DNA of 64,000 nucleotides from Acestrorhynchus altus (lineage: Eukaryota > Chordata > Actinopteri > Characiformes > Acestrorhynchidae). The notes below the pieces were generated by a model. It saw nothing but the letters and a program-made list of their open reading frames with translations. It was not told where the DNA came from and did no database searches. Below are positions 15,201 through 27,250 of this stretch, one piece after another. Made by a program: the position numbers and the translations under genes. Each line of letters begins with the position of its first letter. The stretch's first letter is position 1. Location of the stretch: assembly GCA_034509495.1 (NCBI GenBank), contig CM067503.1, forward strand, positions 17,554,779 to 17,618,778, in the 5' to 3' direction.

Positions 15201-17212
15201 ATAAAATGTTCTATTATAAAACAAAGTCTCTATTGCAAAGTTCAACAATCTAATATTTACACAGGATTTACGGACACACTCATATACTCACTGGTGAACT
15301 AGAGGTATCTTCACAAATCTGGAGGCTAAAGTAGTGCTTCTCTACTATGCCCAGATGCTCACAAGCCAGGTCAAACAGCAGATGCCCAGCATCATGTTTC
15401 TGAAAGGAAAAGGAAAGAAAAAAGTTCTGGTGTGGGATTTTAATTATAAAAATTGGTCTGACAATGTCTGGCAGCATACTTTTCATTAAATACAGATCAT
15501 TCATTATAGGTAAACTGGTGTTAGTTTTCTATTTTTTATATAGATTTGTTAATATTGTTTCATTGAAATGATCAAACGGCGCAAAAACAGAGGAGGGATG
15601 ACTTTATTGGTTAATTGTAAATAAAAAAACAGAAAACAATGACGCTAATTACCCACACATCATACTTTCCAGCTTAACTGAACACATTGTCAAACAGAAT
15701 GGTGGTAGACATGTATAGGTTTATTATGATGTACATGAGTGCTTTTGTTAAGCAATACGAGTACATATACATGTTTGTTTATTACTGTGACAGATAGTTA
15801 GACCAATCAGGATAATTGCATTATTTACTTATTGTACAATGTATGCACTTGACCCTCATTTATTCTGACCTTAATATTTCTCACTGTGCTCATTTGCATA
15901 AAAGAGCTAGTATGTTGACTTTGATGTATTTTTATTTGATTTGTTTTATATACTGTGTGTATTGTATTTATGTATTACATAAGTCATGACAGACCTAAAC
16001 ATAGTATCATTTGAATACATACATAACTAACGGTAAGATATATTCAGGTTCAACCTACACATAAATTCTTTGTACACAGACAAAGTATTTACAGCAGGTA
16101 ACAGTCAGTTAGTCATTATTTTATCCTTTTGTCCTGAATAGGTCATTAAATGTCACATAAATAAATCTTCTCCAAATAAAAAAATAATAATTTTAAATTT
16201 TAAATTCTCATGGTAGATGCTGCCTCTTCACTATTTTAGATTTACTTCAGATTTTATTTTATTTTACTTTTTTTAATGTTTCGGGTAAAAGTTTTTGGTT
16301 CAAACAGCAAACTTGGCATCATTTTACCAGATCTTTTAGTGAATGCTACAATCAGTCTGTCAGTTTGTTTATTTTTTAAGTAACCCCACCCGTTGGGATG
16401 GTTGTAGTATTTGACAGTGTTTAAAACAAATGTTTCATGTTTACGACAGAGAAGTGTTACTTGTTTTCATATATTATTAAACTATTTATATTGCTCAAAC
16501 AAATGTGCTAGTTTGTACCCAAGTGTCTCAGTGTATTTAAAAAAAACAAAAAAAAAAACAAAAAAAAAACAAAAACACTGAGACTTAAAGGTTAAACACA
16601 TTCATCTGTTCTGATTCTGTGAATTCACATTAGCAAAGTGGGTGTTGCTGCACATGCCCTTGAGACAATCAAGTCAAGGTTGTGGAAGTGTAGCGTGAAT
16701 ATATTACAGGCTAGCTTTAATATCAATCTCCACCACCCTCCTACATAAACGCTAATGCCTTTCTCTCAACTCTATTACAAGTATTGTCCTCACATACTTA
16801 ATCACTTAACTGTTCTCTTTCTTCAATCAGCACATGCATATTTGTATCTACATTTGCATGCATATTATATTCGTATTTGCAAGTGTAATGCAATGTCACA
16901 GGAGAAGGAATAAACCTTCAATGCAAATTAATGCAGAAATGAATTCCTGAGAATTTCTACTGATCTATTCATTCTGTTATTTTAGCACACTGTTCAAAAA
17001 ACAACTAGCTTCACATTATATCACTCCTCTCGAGTGCACACAAAAATGGCACACACATTTATACTCACGCCGACAGTGAAACTGTGTGTTGTGCTGTCTG
17101 GGAAGAGCACCACATACTTTACGCTGGAGCGTGGCATGTGTGTGTGCTTTGAAAGATCTGGCAGACCCAGAGAACTGATTTTGTTTCCAAGTGTACACCA
17201 TGGGGATGTCAT
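1..17212 (-). CDS. ptpn3: FERM-PDZ protein tyrosine phosphatase, PTPN3/PTPN4 type (N-terminal part, 17 exons)
   Basis: Non-receptor tyrosine phosphatase acting at the membrane-cytoskeleton interface. Coding exons in transcript order: 17069-17212, 15292-15399, 15139-15181, 12248-12326, 11497-11541, 11097-11149, 8541-8658, 6917-7004, 6607-6695, 4548-4611, 4337-4467, 4119-4244, 3822-3935, 1878-1974, 265-342, 106-162 and 1-34 (cut by the edge). All have AG/GT borders and the phases close, giving about 489 residues. The start ATG at 17212 follows a 24-nt untranslated stretch behind a splice acceptor, and begins MTSPWCTLGNKI. Residues about 28-315 are a FERM domain, 320-433 a linker, and from about 438 a PDZ domain. 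The catalytic PTP domain should lie left of position 1. PDZ wording (GGVDQKMPL) and the N-terminus favour PTPN3. GLSPSEAE in the FERM domain is PTPN4-like, so a third paralog is possible. Confidence 0.88.
951..1648. mobile_element. Decayed nonautonomous DNA element in ptpn3 intron
   Basis: Imperfect terminal inverted repeats (agtttggacacccctgg at 955 and ctagggtgcccaaac near 1630) enclose about 690 bases without coding capacity. The rest of the intron (343-950 and 1649-1877) shows nothing recognisable. Confidence 0.5.
1878..4244 (-). CDS. ptpn3: ptpn3 exons for FERM-adjacent region and linker
   Basis: Exons 4119-4244, 3822-3935 and 1878-1974 encode residues 321-433. The segment EHLETKSLPSRSPPSTPNW is the conserved serine/proline motif after the FERM domain. 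It is preceded by KSVSTEHL, which aligns with the 14-3-3-binding RSLSVE site known in PTPN3. The following exon reads RSPRLRH and later NEMSYVMESEDVFYTY. The last exon is acidic (KAQEDEKSSS, DEEDWQ). Its acceptor is placed at 1974 rather than 1964, because only that choice keeps phase with the exons on both sides. The linker is shorter than in mammalian PTPN3. Confidence 0.8.
2211..2287. repeat. (TG)n microsatellite
   Basis: About 38 uninterrupted TG units in a ptpn3 intron. Confidence 0.97.
2395..2525 (+). repeat. Fish SINE/LINE-tail fragment
   Basis: Contains the common motifs ggtaccctgtgatggactgc, gaattcctgccttgcgcc and aatgattctgg found in dispersed teleost retroelements. A second copy lies at about 47200-47345. 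Confidence 0.55.
2590..3480 (-). mobile_element. Tc1/mariner-like transposon remnant, antisense
   Basis: Motifs such as accaccatgctttacagctg, gattcatctgtccagaac and gattgtcttgttgcatga are those of an antisense transposase region. It is full of stops. It lies in the ptpn3 intron 1975-3821. Confidence 0.55.
4337..12326 (-). CDS. ptpn3: ptpn3 exons for FERM F2 and F3 lobes
   Basis: Eight exons (12248-12326, 11497-11541, 11097-11149, 8541-8658, 6917-7004, 6607-6695, 4548-4611, 4337-4467) encode residues 100-320. Recognisable segments in order are FRVRFFISDPNSLQ, HFYFLQIKKDIREG, PLSSAVVLASYAVQ, YLGQIHFIPDQDKDFL, SEAELCYLNTARTLDLYGVE, VGIASGGVAMF, IKISFKRKKFFIHLRRK and ACKNLWRSCVDHHTFY. These follow the FERM F2 helices and the PH-like F3 lobe of PTPN3/4 without gaps. 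Intron 8541-6695 carries no other gene. The intron between 6607 and 4611 was enlarged by a Tc1-like insertion. Confidence 0.88.
5310..6562 (+). mobile_element. Tc1-like transposon, degenerate
   Basis: About 1.25 kb in the ptpn3 intron between 4611 and 6607. Broken transposase reading includes IRCTLHRAGIYGR, NILATKENP and HHPKNTLPILKHGGGSIML. The right end gggtgaatacttttgtaagg is a typical terminal repeat; the left one is not evident. Confidence 0.8.
8134..8914. repeat. 40-bp direct repeat pair flanking ptpn3 exon 8541-8658
   Basis: Copies at 8134-8173 and 8875-8914 share aataatgaggagga, then actcccaatcaactg and taaagccttt, with one mismatch (t/c). They lie 741 bases apart on either side of a coding exon. 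Confidence 0.85.
9149..9222. repeat. (TG)n microsatellite
   Basis: About 37 TG units in a ptpn3 intron. Confidence 0.97.
9520..11900. repeat. Dispersed TIR-element remnants and fish repeat in ptpn3 intron
   Basis: 9520-9870 and about 11675-11900 are decayed copies of the same nonautonomous family as at 23962. About 10300-10440 is a separate widespread repeat (ggtcaggactgcacagagg, gcagtgctgctggagtg). The coding exons 11097-11149 and 11497-11541 are not part of them. Confidence 0.5.
13187..13592. mobile_element. MITE with TGATCAGCCATAACATTA-type ends
   Basis: Terminal inverted repeats ctgatcagccataacattag and its complement-like end (ttctaattttatggctcac near 13571) enclose about 400 bases. 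This end type is very common in ostariophysan genomes. It lies in ptpn3 intron 12327-15138. Confidence 0.6.
13742..14363 (+). mobile_element. Internally deleted Tc1-like element
   Basis: Ends caatgccttgtgaaagtattc and gaatacgttcacaagac are inverted repeats flanked by TA on both sides. Transposase sequence starts only at the DDE-region stretch (HHPKNTLP counterpart near 13840), so the 5' half is deleted. It inserted beside an older tggacaaaagtatgtgg element (13692-13740). Confidence 0.75.
14886..14930 (-). repeat. tRNA-derived SINE head fragment
   Basis: On the minus strand TAGTGGCTCAGCGGTCTAAG resembles a pol III A box with flanks, followed by gcacaattggcc. No intact tRNA fold or B box follows. 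Confidence 0.5.
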
Positions 17213-17236
17213 CTTCTGTCCTCAAAAAACACAGAC
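15139..17236 (-). CDS. ptpn3: ptpn3 exons for N-terminus and FERM F1 lobe
   Basis: Three exons (17069-17236 with a short 5'UTR, 15292-15399, 15139-15181) encode residues 1-99. The first 48 residues end in a beta strand (HSFTVG). The next exon gives KHDAGHLLFDLACEHLG and EKHYFSLQ, matching the PTPN3/4 pattern KQDTGQVLLD...EYFGLQ. The third gives RWLDPNKPLKKQLK, a hallmark of the family's F1 lobe. Acceptors are CAG and donors are GTGAGT or GTGAG. The introns between these exons show only AT-rich DNA. Confidence 0.87.
15400..17068. other. ptpn3 intron, no recognised element
   Basis: AT-rich DNA. The only visible structure is an A-rich tract (16540-16573) framed by short inverted repeats gtctcagtgt and acactgagac. 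Confidence 0.5.
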
Positions 17237-19968
17237 CTGCCAGGACAAGGAACAGAACAAGTTCAATGTTTACATGACACACAATGACATGCCACACATT
17301 TCGGCTCCACCAACATAAGAAGAGAAAATAAACTATTGTTTACAAAAACAAAGCTATATTTTATTGTCAAATCTACTTAAATAAAATGTATTATAAACAA
17401 AATAAATGACATCATAGATTTCTTCATTCTTTCTCAAATCAACAACTTAGCTTCACTTTATATTCCATAATATATTGCAGCATTTCTGGAGCATATTTTT
17501 CATGTAGTGGTTAATGGTGACTGAGAAGCAACCAAAGATAAATTAGAAAAACTAGAAGAGTTTTACATGTTTCAGCTTAAATGCTCTCACTTCCAGGCAG
17601 TTGTTCTGTGGTCAATGGTGTGAAAACATTTTGCTATGCTACTGCTATTGAAAGCCAGTTGTTTGTTTTGGGGTTGCTAGGTATTAGCAAGGTTATTATG
17701 ATGCTACTGTGGTATCCCACTTGGTTAGTAGGGTGGCACACAAGTGTATTTATCTATAACAGAACACAAACTTTTGTACTCCTACATTCCTATGGGTTGG
17801 TCAGTCATGACAACTTTTTTTAACAATACATACATTGTCCCAGAAGAAATTGTGAATATATTAGTGTCATTATAAGTCAATGTTATGCTCCAGATATTCC
17901 GATAAAAGCAGAATAATATAATCACACTCTTTTAATGAGCAATACACCTGTGTAAGTCTTATAGACTTAATTAGATTAATAATTAAGAATTGTTAAGAAC
18001 ATAGAAGACACTGACACTGGAATACAAAATAAAATAAATAGTATGTAGTAAAATAAATAAAAAGTCCACAACAATCACCATGACAGGACTACATATTGGA
18101 AACAATCCCATAAAAATAATGTCATAATTATAGATGTGTTCCAGATAATTCACTGAAGTAGTGCCTTCTCTTAAATAATGTCTTGGGCCAAGCTCACATT
18201 TCTCATAATTATTCTTTTTGGTTAATATTAATAACCCTGTAAGTAGGTCCAACTAGAAGGTGCTAATTGTTTTTTTAGCAATTCACTGAGAACCACAGTG
18301 TAAATGAAAGCAGTCTTTCAAAAGAGGGATTTTCTACTTAATTCCATTAACAATTTTGTCAAAAATCTAGATTTCATAGAAAAATAATTCTAACATTTTT
18401 CTCTAAATCAGTCTCCTACCCTAATTTTACCTAATTCCAACACAGTGCCTGGGGACAGTTGGACAAATGTCTCCAAAGTATTTGTAGTCACATATTAAAT
18501 GATGCATGCCCCTTCAAAATGTCCATTTTTGTTATAGATAACATTTACACTTTACAAACAAGCCTATGAAGTTCTAGTAAATGATCCATACAAAATGTGC
18601 AAGGGCCAATGAGCAATGCAATTATGTTTACATATTATAAACAAAAACAACTTTACAGAAATGTAAATGAGTCTGAAAGGGTTTGAAAATGAGTAGTAGC
18701 GTAAACCGTACACTGTATGCTGCAGATATCTGGGCCAATCTGTCCAAGTGTTCTCACGAACCAATGGCGTTCACACTGACTGAGAAGACTGTGTAAAGAT
18801 CACACATTCTTGTCTTTAGCCATGACATACAGGAAAAAGCCAACTTCTGTTTCTGATACTGATAACTTTAATTTAGCCCTGTTGATCTAAATTTGCCCAT
18901 TTCAATTGCTGACTCAACTGTATTTATAGAAAACAACTTTAATACTCATACTCCTTTTACCATTTGTTTTAAGCAATTGATTTGTCAAACAAAAACCGTA
19001 ATGTTTAATGCTCATAATTTACACTATTGCTGTTTCAAATCTAGTGAAAAATTTACTTGTGCTGCATCCATAACTCTGCCTGAATTGGTGATGAAACACA
19101 GAAGATGTTTCCTTCATTTACATAGTAGTAGATAGGTTTTGACCTTTATTACCAGAGCCAGTTTTAACCAGTTTTTGGAGAGCCTGGTCAGTTCAGTTTC
19201 AACCTGTGAGCAAATCCTCAATGAATGTGGGTACATGGAGCTAAACTGATAAACACAAATAGTGTCTAACCAACTGCCCATCACCTTCCATTATTCTGAA
19301 AAGTAGAATGATGTATTTCACTAAAGGAAATCTAAGAAAACTTAACTGTATATTTCCATTTTTATAGTAAACAGGTTCTGGGTAATAGAGATGCTAGCAG
19401 CCACTGAGAGCTTGTTGGAAACCTCATAGTTTCACATTTTTAATTTCCCCACTGCAGGGCTAATTAAAGGTTCCCTTATCAAACGTGGCAGTTTCACAGT
19501 GTTTAAAATGAAATTAAAAAAAAAGTATATTGGATACTGGTGCTGAGGGAATGAGCAAATATTTATAGACTGTGACTTTTCTAAGATGCTCCATATTAAC
19601 CCATTCATTTTGTACACTCAGGAGTGCCCTCTGGTGTCTGACAAATTTGAAGTGGTAGTTCTCCTGTCTACAAGTTCTCGGACATTACTATTACTTGGTT
19701 TTTGGTGGTGACCTTTCAAATATTAATGTCTGGATTGTCACTGCCTCTGACTGGGTGTTTTCGACCTAACTAAATTTATGGACAACAAGATTCAGCTGTT
19801 AGAACACAGCCAGGTTAATTCTGAAGTTTACTCTGTGAGTGATCAAATTCGTCTAATAGCAGCTAGAAGACTAAGTGCTGTTAAAGTGCCATAGGGAAGC
19901 CATTGGGTAGAACATACATTTCAAGCTTGTGTGAGCATGTCTGTGTAAATTTTCTACCTCTTTATTAA

Positions 19969-19999
<31 letters not shown>
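19969..19999. repeat. (TTA)n microsatellite
   Basis: About 10 units in the first ptpn3 intron. Confidence 0.93.
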
Positions 20000-21007
20000 G
20001 CTGTATATTAAGTTGTAATCACTTAATAATATAATATAAACAATATAACAGAAAATGGACATATTATACAATCATTAATTCATACCATTCTTTTAGCTTT
20101 ATGCTGAACAATCTGGAATTAGAGCTTTCTCTTTCTCTCACACACATGCGCACACACAGATAAATAGCTGGAACTTCACTGATCCCTTGGGAGGGTTCCC
20201 TCCCAATATAAACAATATATAATATATATAAACATACATTAACATAAAAGGTTCTATCCAAAGTTTACACAAGTCTGGGGGCAATGATGTTCCATGTGAA
20301 CAGACTTCCCATTGACAATGTGCTTACTGGAATGCTGTCTGCCCTAGTTAGACTGCAAAACAGCTGGCATTACTGATTCTGTTTAAGCTTTAACCCAATG
20401 TTTTTCCACAACTTTACAAGTTGGTCAAAAAGAGGTTTGTTAGGAGCCTCCATGTAGCTTTGAAAGCCTTGTCTACCAGGTTATAATAATAAACATTGTT
20501 ACCACTCCAGTTGCATGTATACAGTTTTTCACACTTTACAAATGATCCACACAGTGCTAATCTCAAAGCATTAGTATACAGAGTGCTCTCTTCCATTTCT
20601 CTGTTACAGGATAATTGTTGGGTGTTCTAAAATAGACTGACAACATACAAAATGTAATAGTTTCACTATGGTTCATGTATCCAATGAATCTTGGTATCTA
20701 TGGATCTATGGTAAATACAAGAACTAGACAACCCTGGGTCACAGAACCAACTCAACTGTAACTCACAGAATTAGGGATTCTCACTGTATTTTGCCCCCAA
20801 TCACACAAACACATACATATCCTTTTCAGTCTTAACATGCCTCAACATTGTTTTTTCTACATTCTCCCCTCCCCACCCAGCACGACTCAGGAATGTCAAA
20901 CTTTTTACCATCCAGAGAGATGGGATCAAGGTCACTGAAAATGCCTTAAGTGAGAAAGTCCTTTCCTCTCAACAGCCCATCTGTACCATTTATTTTTGCT
21001 TTTCAGT

Positions 21008-21125
<118 letters not shown>

Positions 21126-23100
21126 GCCCTGGTAAAGCCCTGCAATGAAAGCAGGTGAGCAATCCATACAAATTCCATGTCACCCTGACCAATATCAGCC
21201 AGGACCACATTCTAATCAGGCTGCTTAGGTTCACAAAGACCTCAGGAGGACCATTATAAATAAAGTGTGCTGTCTACATGATCTTTCTAGTTAGGATTAG
21301 CAAGGTATTAGTCAGCTTCCATCACGGAACCACATTGGTGTGTACCAAATGTTAAACCACACTTACACTCATTTTTGAACAATATATTATCCTAGAAATA
21401 ACAATAAATTATATTATCGCTCATTGTTAATAAAAAATAACAACAGTAACAGCAAAATGTAACTATACTCACTCATTTGTTTAGAGAATGTTGTAAGAAT
21501 ATTCAGTAAATAAAAGCAGCAACATCCCACATAAATCAAAACATGCATAAAATAAAATCATTGTTTTTAAAACAACATATCAGTGTTCTGATAATGTGTG
21601 CTACTCCTGTGTAGTGTTTTTAAAGGTAATGTAGCCTTAAGGAGAATGCAGGTAGGCTATTTCAATAGATTAACAGTATGATTAACAGTATTTTATGATG
21701 CACAGGTAGGATGCTTGGATAGCCTAAATTAAGTCCCTAAGAAATGGTCTTGTTTGACATTACATTATAGCTGAAATCACGTAATAAGTTATATCATTAA
21801 GTGAACTTCAGACCACCTTACAAAGTACAGTATAGCACCTTACTTTATATTGAGTATATTCAGACACTGGGATTGGAATATCTCCTTAAATCCTAAATTG
21901 AAGAAGAAATCCTAGAATGTCCTAAATAAATAAAACATATAAAACAAAACAGATTAAACAAAACTGCTGTTTTTAAACAAAGACAACATACTGTCTCATT
22001 CACATTAATATGCTCTTCTTGGTAGAAAACAACAAAAAAATCATGGTGTCATCAAGGTCAGCATAAATTATTGAGCTCATGTTCATTTATTGTACTATGT
22101 CTATAAATTAAATATTGACAGGCCAAATCCAAACTACAATATCAAGGTGATAAGGAAAGTAACTGAAGTGATAAATTGTTCTTGTATTTACATTTTTGTT
22201 TCAGCTGCTAAGAGCCAACTATATTCTCCAATTGTATTCTGCACCCGAACAACTAACAACAATCAATGCTGAACACATGAACAATCACGAAAAACAAATG
22301 AAAACATAAAACATCTATAAAGGAGGCTCTCCTTCCATTCAGAAAATCTTCCTCAAAGGAGCTGGAATGCGGCTGAAACTTAAAACAACTGTTCCAAACT
22401 TTCTGAAGGAATTGTGTGGTCTTCCTACATATTTTCTATCAGAATGAGAAGGGTGTATGAGGGGATTAGCTAGAACTTCTTTTGCAAAGTTTTTGTTCTA
22501 CAACAGAAGAAATTACATGGTACATGTATCTCTTTGAATAATGATGTTAAAGACCGCGCTGTCATAACACTACAAAGGTGTGCTCCTCCTCCCAAATTGC
22601 TCTTAAAAAAATGGTACTTCTCGGGGATTCCAGTACAGATAATAGGTCTGTATATGATGACACAAAAAATCACTGTCATTCAAATGGATGATTCTTCGAC
22701 AATAGAACCCTTTGCTCTACAAAATGTTTTCCACCAATGCAAAAACTCTCTCTTTGGGCAAAAAATATTTTTGAGATATCTTTTCTAACGAGTCACTAAG
22801 TAACCATTTTTATGGAAAGTGTCCTCAAAGAAGCAATTATAAGAATGCAAATGTGTTAGAGTGAAGCTCTGTCTGGACTGGGAATCAAGTCTTCAATCAT
22901 GTAACCATTTCATTGAGTGATCATTCATTTCTGAAGCAATTGGGTGGAACTAGAAATACCCTTATCACTATATGTGCATCAGCACTTGTGAGCATATAGT
23001 ACCGCATAATATCAGCCATAATTTCAACCTTGATGATATGACAGTGATTCAATCCTCATTTAGATAGATATTTACTTGATATATATATAAGAGAGTAGAG

Positions 23101-23161
<61 letters not shown>
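23101..23161. repeat. (AT)n microsatellite
   Basis: An almost pure AT dinucleotide run; self-complementary and able to extrude as a cruciform. Confidence 0.95.
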
Positions 23162-23163
<2 letters not shown>

Positions 23164-23961
23164 ATGACTCAAGAACAGTATAACTTGAAAGCAGTGTTGT
23201 ATTTTGTATTGTTTAGCTGAAGCCTACCAGGTTGTGTTTCCTTCATAACTAAGAGAGAGGATGTGACTAATTCAGACGGCAATGTGCTGTTGTGGTGCTA
23301 CTCTGTGTTCTCTTTATATCACCATCCTAGGCGTGCCAACCGAGACTGCTTATGGTTGATGGGCTGACAATTAATTTGCCCAACTTATGGACAGTGCATC
23401 ACTGAATAACTCAAAATATATAGAACAGAATTACACAGCAGAGCATGTTTTGCTGTCCCCAAAGTTTGCCTCATCTTCCTACTGCATCACATCAAAGTCC
23501 AACCAGCACAAAAGCTGGTATTAGGAGAACACTCCTTTAACACTGTACAGTAAGGAGTGCACAGTCAGGTCTATATCATATTTCACAGCATTCATTCACT
23601 AAGACACAATCTGTGATCAACCTTCAGGCTTTAACCTTCCTTCTAGAGATCTGCCGTCATGCCAACCCAAATCTAACACACCTCGATCAGCCAATCAGAA
23701 ACTTCCAAATCTCCAGGAACAGGCCTAAATTGTTCATACCCATAGCAGGTGTGGATATACTTTAACATCACCAACCTATTTCAAAGGATTCTCTGGTGTT
23801 CTGATAGACCACCGCTCTGCTGTGCCTCATCCTCATCCGTTTCCACATGAGAAAAATGTGGGAGAATGATCTTCAGTCATTTTAAATCTTTACTTTCTCT
23901 TCTTCTTGTCCCACAATTTGATGGTAACATTAGTTTTGGTCATTGTAGTTTGAAGCTACAA

Positions 23962-25162
23962 TTCACTATATGTCCAAATGTTTGCAGACACCCCTTCTAC
24001 TTAACATATTCAGTTATTTTAAGTTGCATTGCTGACACATGTGTAAATGCACACACATAGCTTGTCTAGTCCCAGTAGCTGTGAATAGAATTGAACTCTC
24101 TGCACCAGATAAACATAAACCTATTAGCACCATGTCTAAGGCTAGGTGTGGATTATAAGCATATAAAGCCACCCAGAATTGAGTTGTGGAGCAGTGGACC
24201 ATAGCATTCTCTGGAATGGAGAGAATTGCTCCATCTAATAGGGCTCAGCTGGAGAGCTGCGTATAAGGTGGTGTACTGGTGAACACCCCACTAAAGCTCT
24301 CATCACAGAACACATTCAAATCTTTATAGCAATGCTTCTAAATCTAGTACAAAGCCTTGCCTGGACAGTAGAGACCGTTACTCCAACATAGTGTCAAACT
24401 GTATTTGCAATGAGCCAGTGTGGCTGCAGGATTTTAATATGAACAATCTTCAGCAACACCTGATTCCACTTGCTTAATCAATAGGCCTGCTTACAAACAA
24501 TAGATCACATGAGATTCTGTTTGGCTGGAATAAGAACCTGCAGCTATACGGCACCAATGTGGATAAAGGCCGACACTCCTGCCAAATGTAAAAGCAAGGC
24601 AAACTCTTTAATACACCTGATTTCAGAAGAAACAGGTGAATGAGTAGGTTTCCCAGTACTTTTGTCCACATAGTATTACTGGTCAAGTGAAGATGAATGA
24701 TAAGAAATCTACTCTCCAGAGCTTTGAAAACTTTGAAAAGGGGAAACAATAACTCAGCACTTAGCTGCACGCCACACAAGCAAGTCCCTGCTGATTGCTT
24801 CTAAAATTGACATCAGAACAAGAACTGTTGGTTCTTTATTAAAGCAAAAGTACACAAGCCTAAGATCACAATGTGTAAGACCAACATAGCCTAAACCGTT
24901 ACAAATTGCCATTTAATAGCAAAAGCACATTGTCTGAAGTGAGAAAACATGCTTCACCTTTAGATACAGGACAAATCTGTGTCAGACATGTTGAACAGAA
25001 GTAAATACTATCAGTATTGTTCCAAATTGTATTAAAAAGCCATCCTGGAAGTAGGAAATAGCAACAAAGGGGATCAAGTCCACATTCCTGTTCATAAGCA
25101 TGTACAAAGCAATAAAAGCACTCATTAGAAGGGGTGTCCATAAACATTTGGACATATAGTGT
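23962..25162. mobile_element. Nonautonomous DNA transposon with about 36-bp terminal inverted repeats
   Basis: Left end cactatatgtccaaatgttt at 23962 matches the complement of acatttggacatatagtg ending at 25162, and the similarity runs through gacaccccttcta. An inner end (acttttgtccacatagtat near 24658) suggests a nested or composite insertion. No transposase frame is seen. Confidence 0.75.
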
Positions 25163-26122
25163 ATTTGTGGAAGGTGGCAAATTAGCATAGTTGACCAAAA
25201 ATCATGCTGCAGCTGGAAAGATTCAATTTCACACAGAGCCATACAGAACAATGAAGGGCTTAATCAAATGATTCATACAGTTTTCTCCTTACCCCAAAGG
25301 TTGTTTTAGCTGGATGCGACCATTACCTGTTAGCCATATTAGCCTCATATAGCCAGGGGAAATCTTAAAATATTCTACATACAACAAACAGGCCTTGGCT
25401 GATTGATTGTGAGGAAATTTGATTTTGTTGCTGAACTCATTAGATTTCAATTAGCACCATCAGATTTCCTGCCTTCTTATTTCTCTCTCTTCTCCTACAA
25501 CAATACAGGACAGAAATCCCTACTGAATACACAAGCAGTTTAACACTCACATTGGAAGTAAAATGAAGTCTGAGGCAGGAACAGACCATAACTGTTACCT
25601 GACAGGCATGTCAAATGAATCATACATTTCTGTTGTTAATTAAAATCCTTATGACTGTGTAACACACTATATCCATCTACTTGCTTACTAACTTAAATCG
25701 CCAGCTTACGGCACTGGTATGGAAATTAATTATCATACCATTGACATTTGCAAAGAATGCAACCAAACACCAATTTCTTACCATTTCAGCATTAAAAAAA
25801 AAATTTGTTTAATTATTCACAAAATAATCCATAATTGTTTAATCCCTAAAAATATTTCCGGTTAGTAAAAGTAGAAAAATAAGAATGACCATGTAAGAGA
25901 GAATCCAGCTAGACAGCTCTTAGTGAGAGGTTCTGAGATTCATTAACAGAGACGGTGAATGTGTGCTGGGTCACACTGTGCACTAACAATGCCACAGAAT
26001 GTACTTGATTATCTTGCATTGTTCTTTCATAAACATGAGCATAAAACAGTCAGTTCTTGAAAGTAATGTGATAAAAACCAGTAAGAGCCACTCAGACAAG
26101 AGTCGAATTATGATGTCTAGAC

Positions 26123-26296
26123 TAGTGTTTCTCAATCCTGGTCCTGGCGACACCCCAACACCACATATATTAGAGATTTCCACCACACCTGAATCAATTC
26201 ATTCACTCAATCAGCTCATCAATCCCTTCAGCATTGCGTGGGGTGTGCTGAAGCTAAAACATGCACAAGGGATGAGACCAGGGTTAAGAGACACTG
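26123..26296. mobile_element. hAT-type MITE with 8-bp target duplication
   Basis: Ends tagtgtttctcaatcctgg and ccagggttaagagacactg are inverted repeats of the CAGTG type. They are flanked by identical 8-bp GTCTAGAC at 26115-26122 and 26297-26304. Length, termini and 8-bp duplication are hallmarks of hAT elements. Confidence 0.85.
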
Positions 26297-26900
26297 GTCT
26301 AGACAACTGGGTCAGAACATCTGTTTGGACAAAAATACATAGACTAAACTAAACCAACTCTTATTAATAGCTGTTATTTTCACTCAGAATAAAACATGCT
26401 GCTTTTCTTTTTATGATAGGTTAATGAAAAAATTATGACCTCTCTTTTTATTGGCTGGTTTATGGCACTGCAATTGCTCACTGGAGCTGTACTGCATAAC
26501 AGTTTTGTTTTTAACACTGATATAAAAAAAACACACAATCATTGTTTTGTAATTACTCACGAGTTGTACTGGACAGTGCTGCTGTCCTTCTGACTCAGTG
26601 TAAAGTATGTTAGTTAGAAAGATTGTATACAGAATGGTTTTTAGCTTAGGACCTATGTAGCACCCACTCACTCATTGGGACAACTCTACATTCACTTACC
26701 TGTATGTAACATGATTCCACTGCTCTGAATATCAGTTGAACATCAATGCAATGTAAATACTGCTTACATTATAGGTCACCTTTAAACTGGACATTTAACA
26801 GATTCTACTCATTTAGCTGATGGAGGTTGGTGAGGTGTAGTGGATAACCACACAGAGTAAGTCTAAAACACTCAAAACATAACAGAAAAAAAACTAACGG

Positions 26901-27250
26901 GGCTTAATGTACTAAAATGACAACTTAGAAACCCCAAACCCTCCTCTTCTCTCACTTACAAAACTTGACATAAGAACTCTCTACAGCTAAAATGATGAGC
27001 CTGTAATCCAAAAATGCAGTAATCATTTTTACATTAAGTTTTTTGTCCTACCATTTAAGCATATTAGAACAAAAATGTCTAATATGGCTTAATGTACAAA
27101 AACAATAACCTAGGACCACCAAACCTTTCTCACTTAATACTGTCCATAAGTACTCATTACTGCTGAAATTATGAACCTGTAATCAAAAATGAAAGTAATC
27201 ATTTTTATATTAAGCTTTTTTCTTCCCATTTCCCAGAAACAGAACATTAT
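26901..27250. repeat. Degenerate 185-bp tandem duplication
   Basis: Unit 1 starts ggcttaatgtactaaaatga at 26901 and unit 2 ggcttaatgtacaaaaac at 27086. Both continue through tctcactta, gaacct/gagcctgtaatc and gtaatcatttttaNattaag in the same order. Confidence 0.75.
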
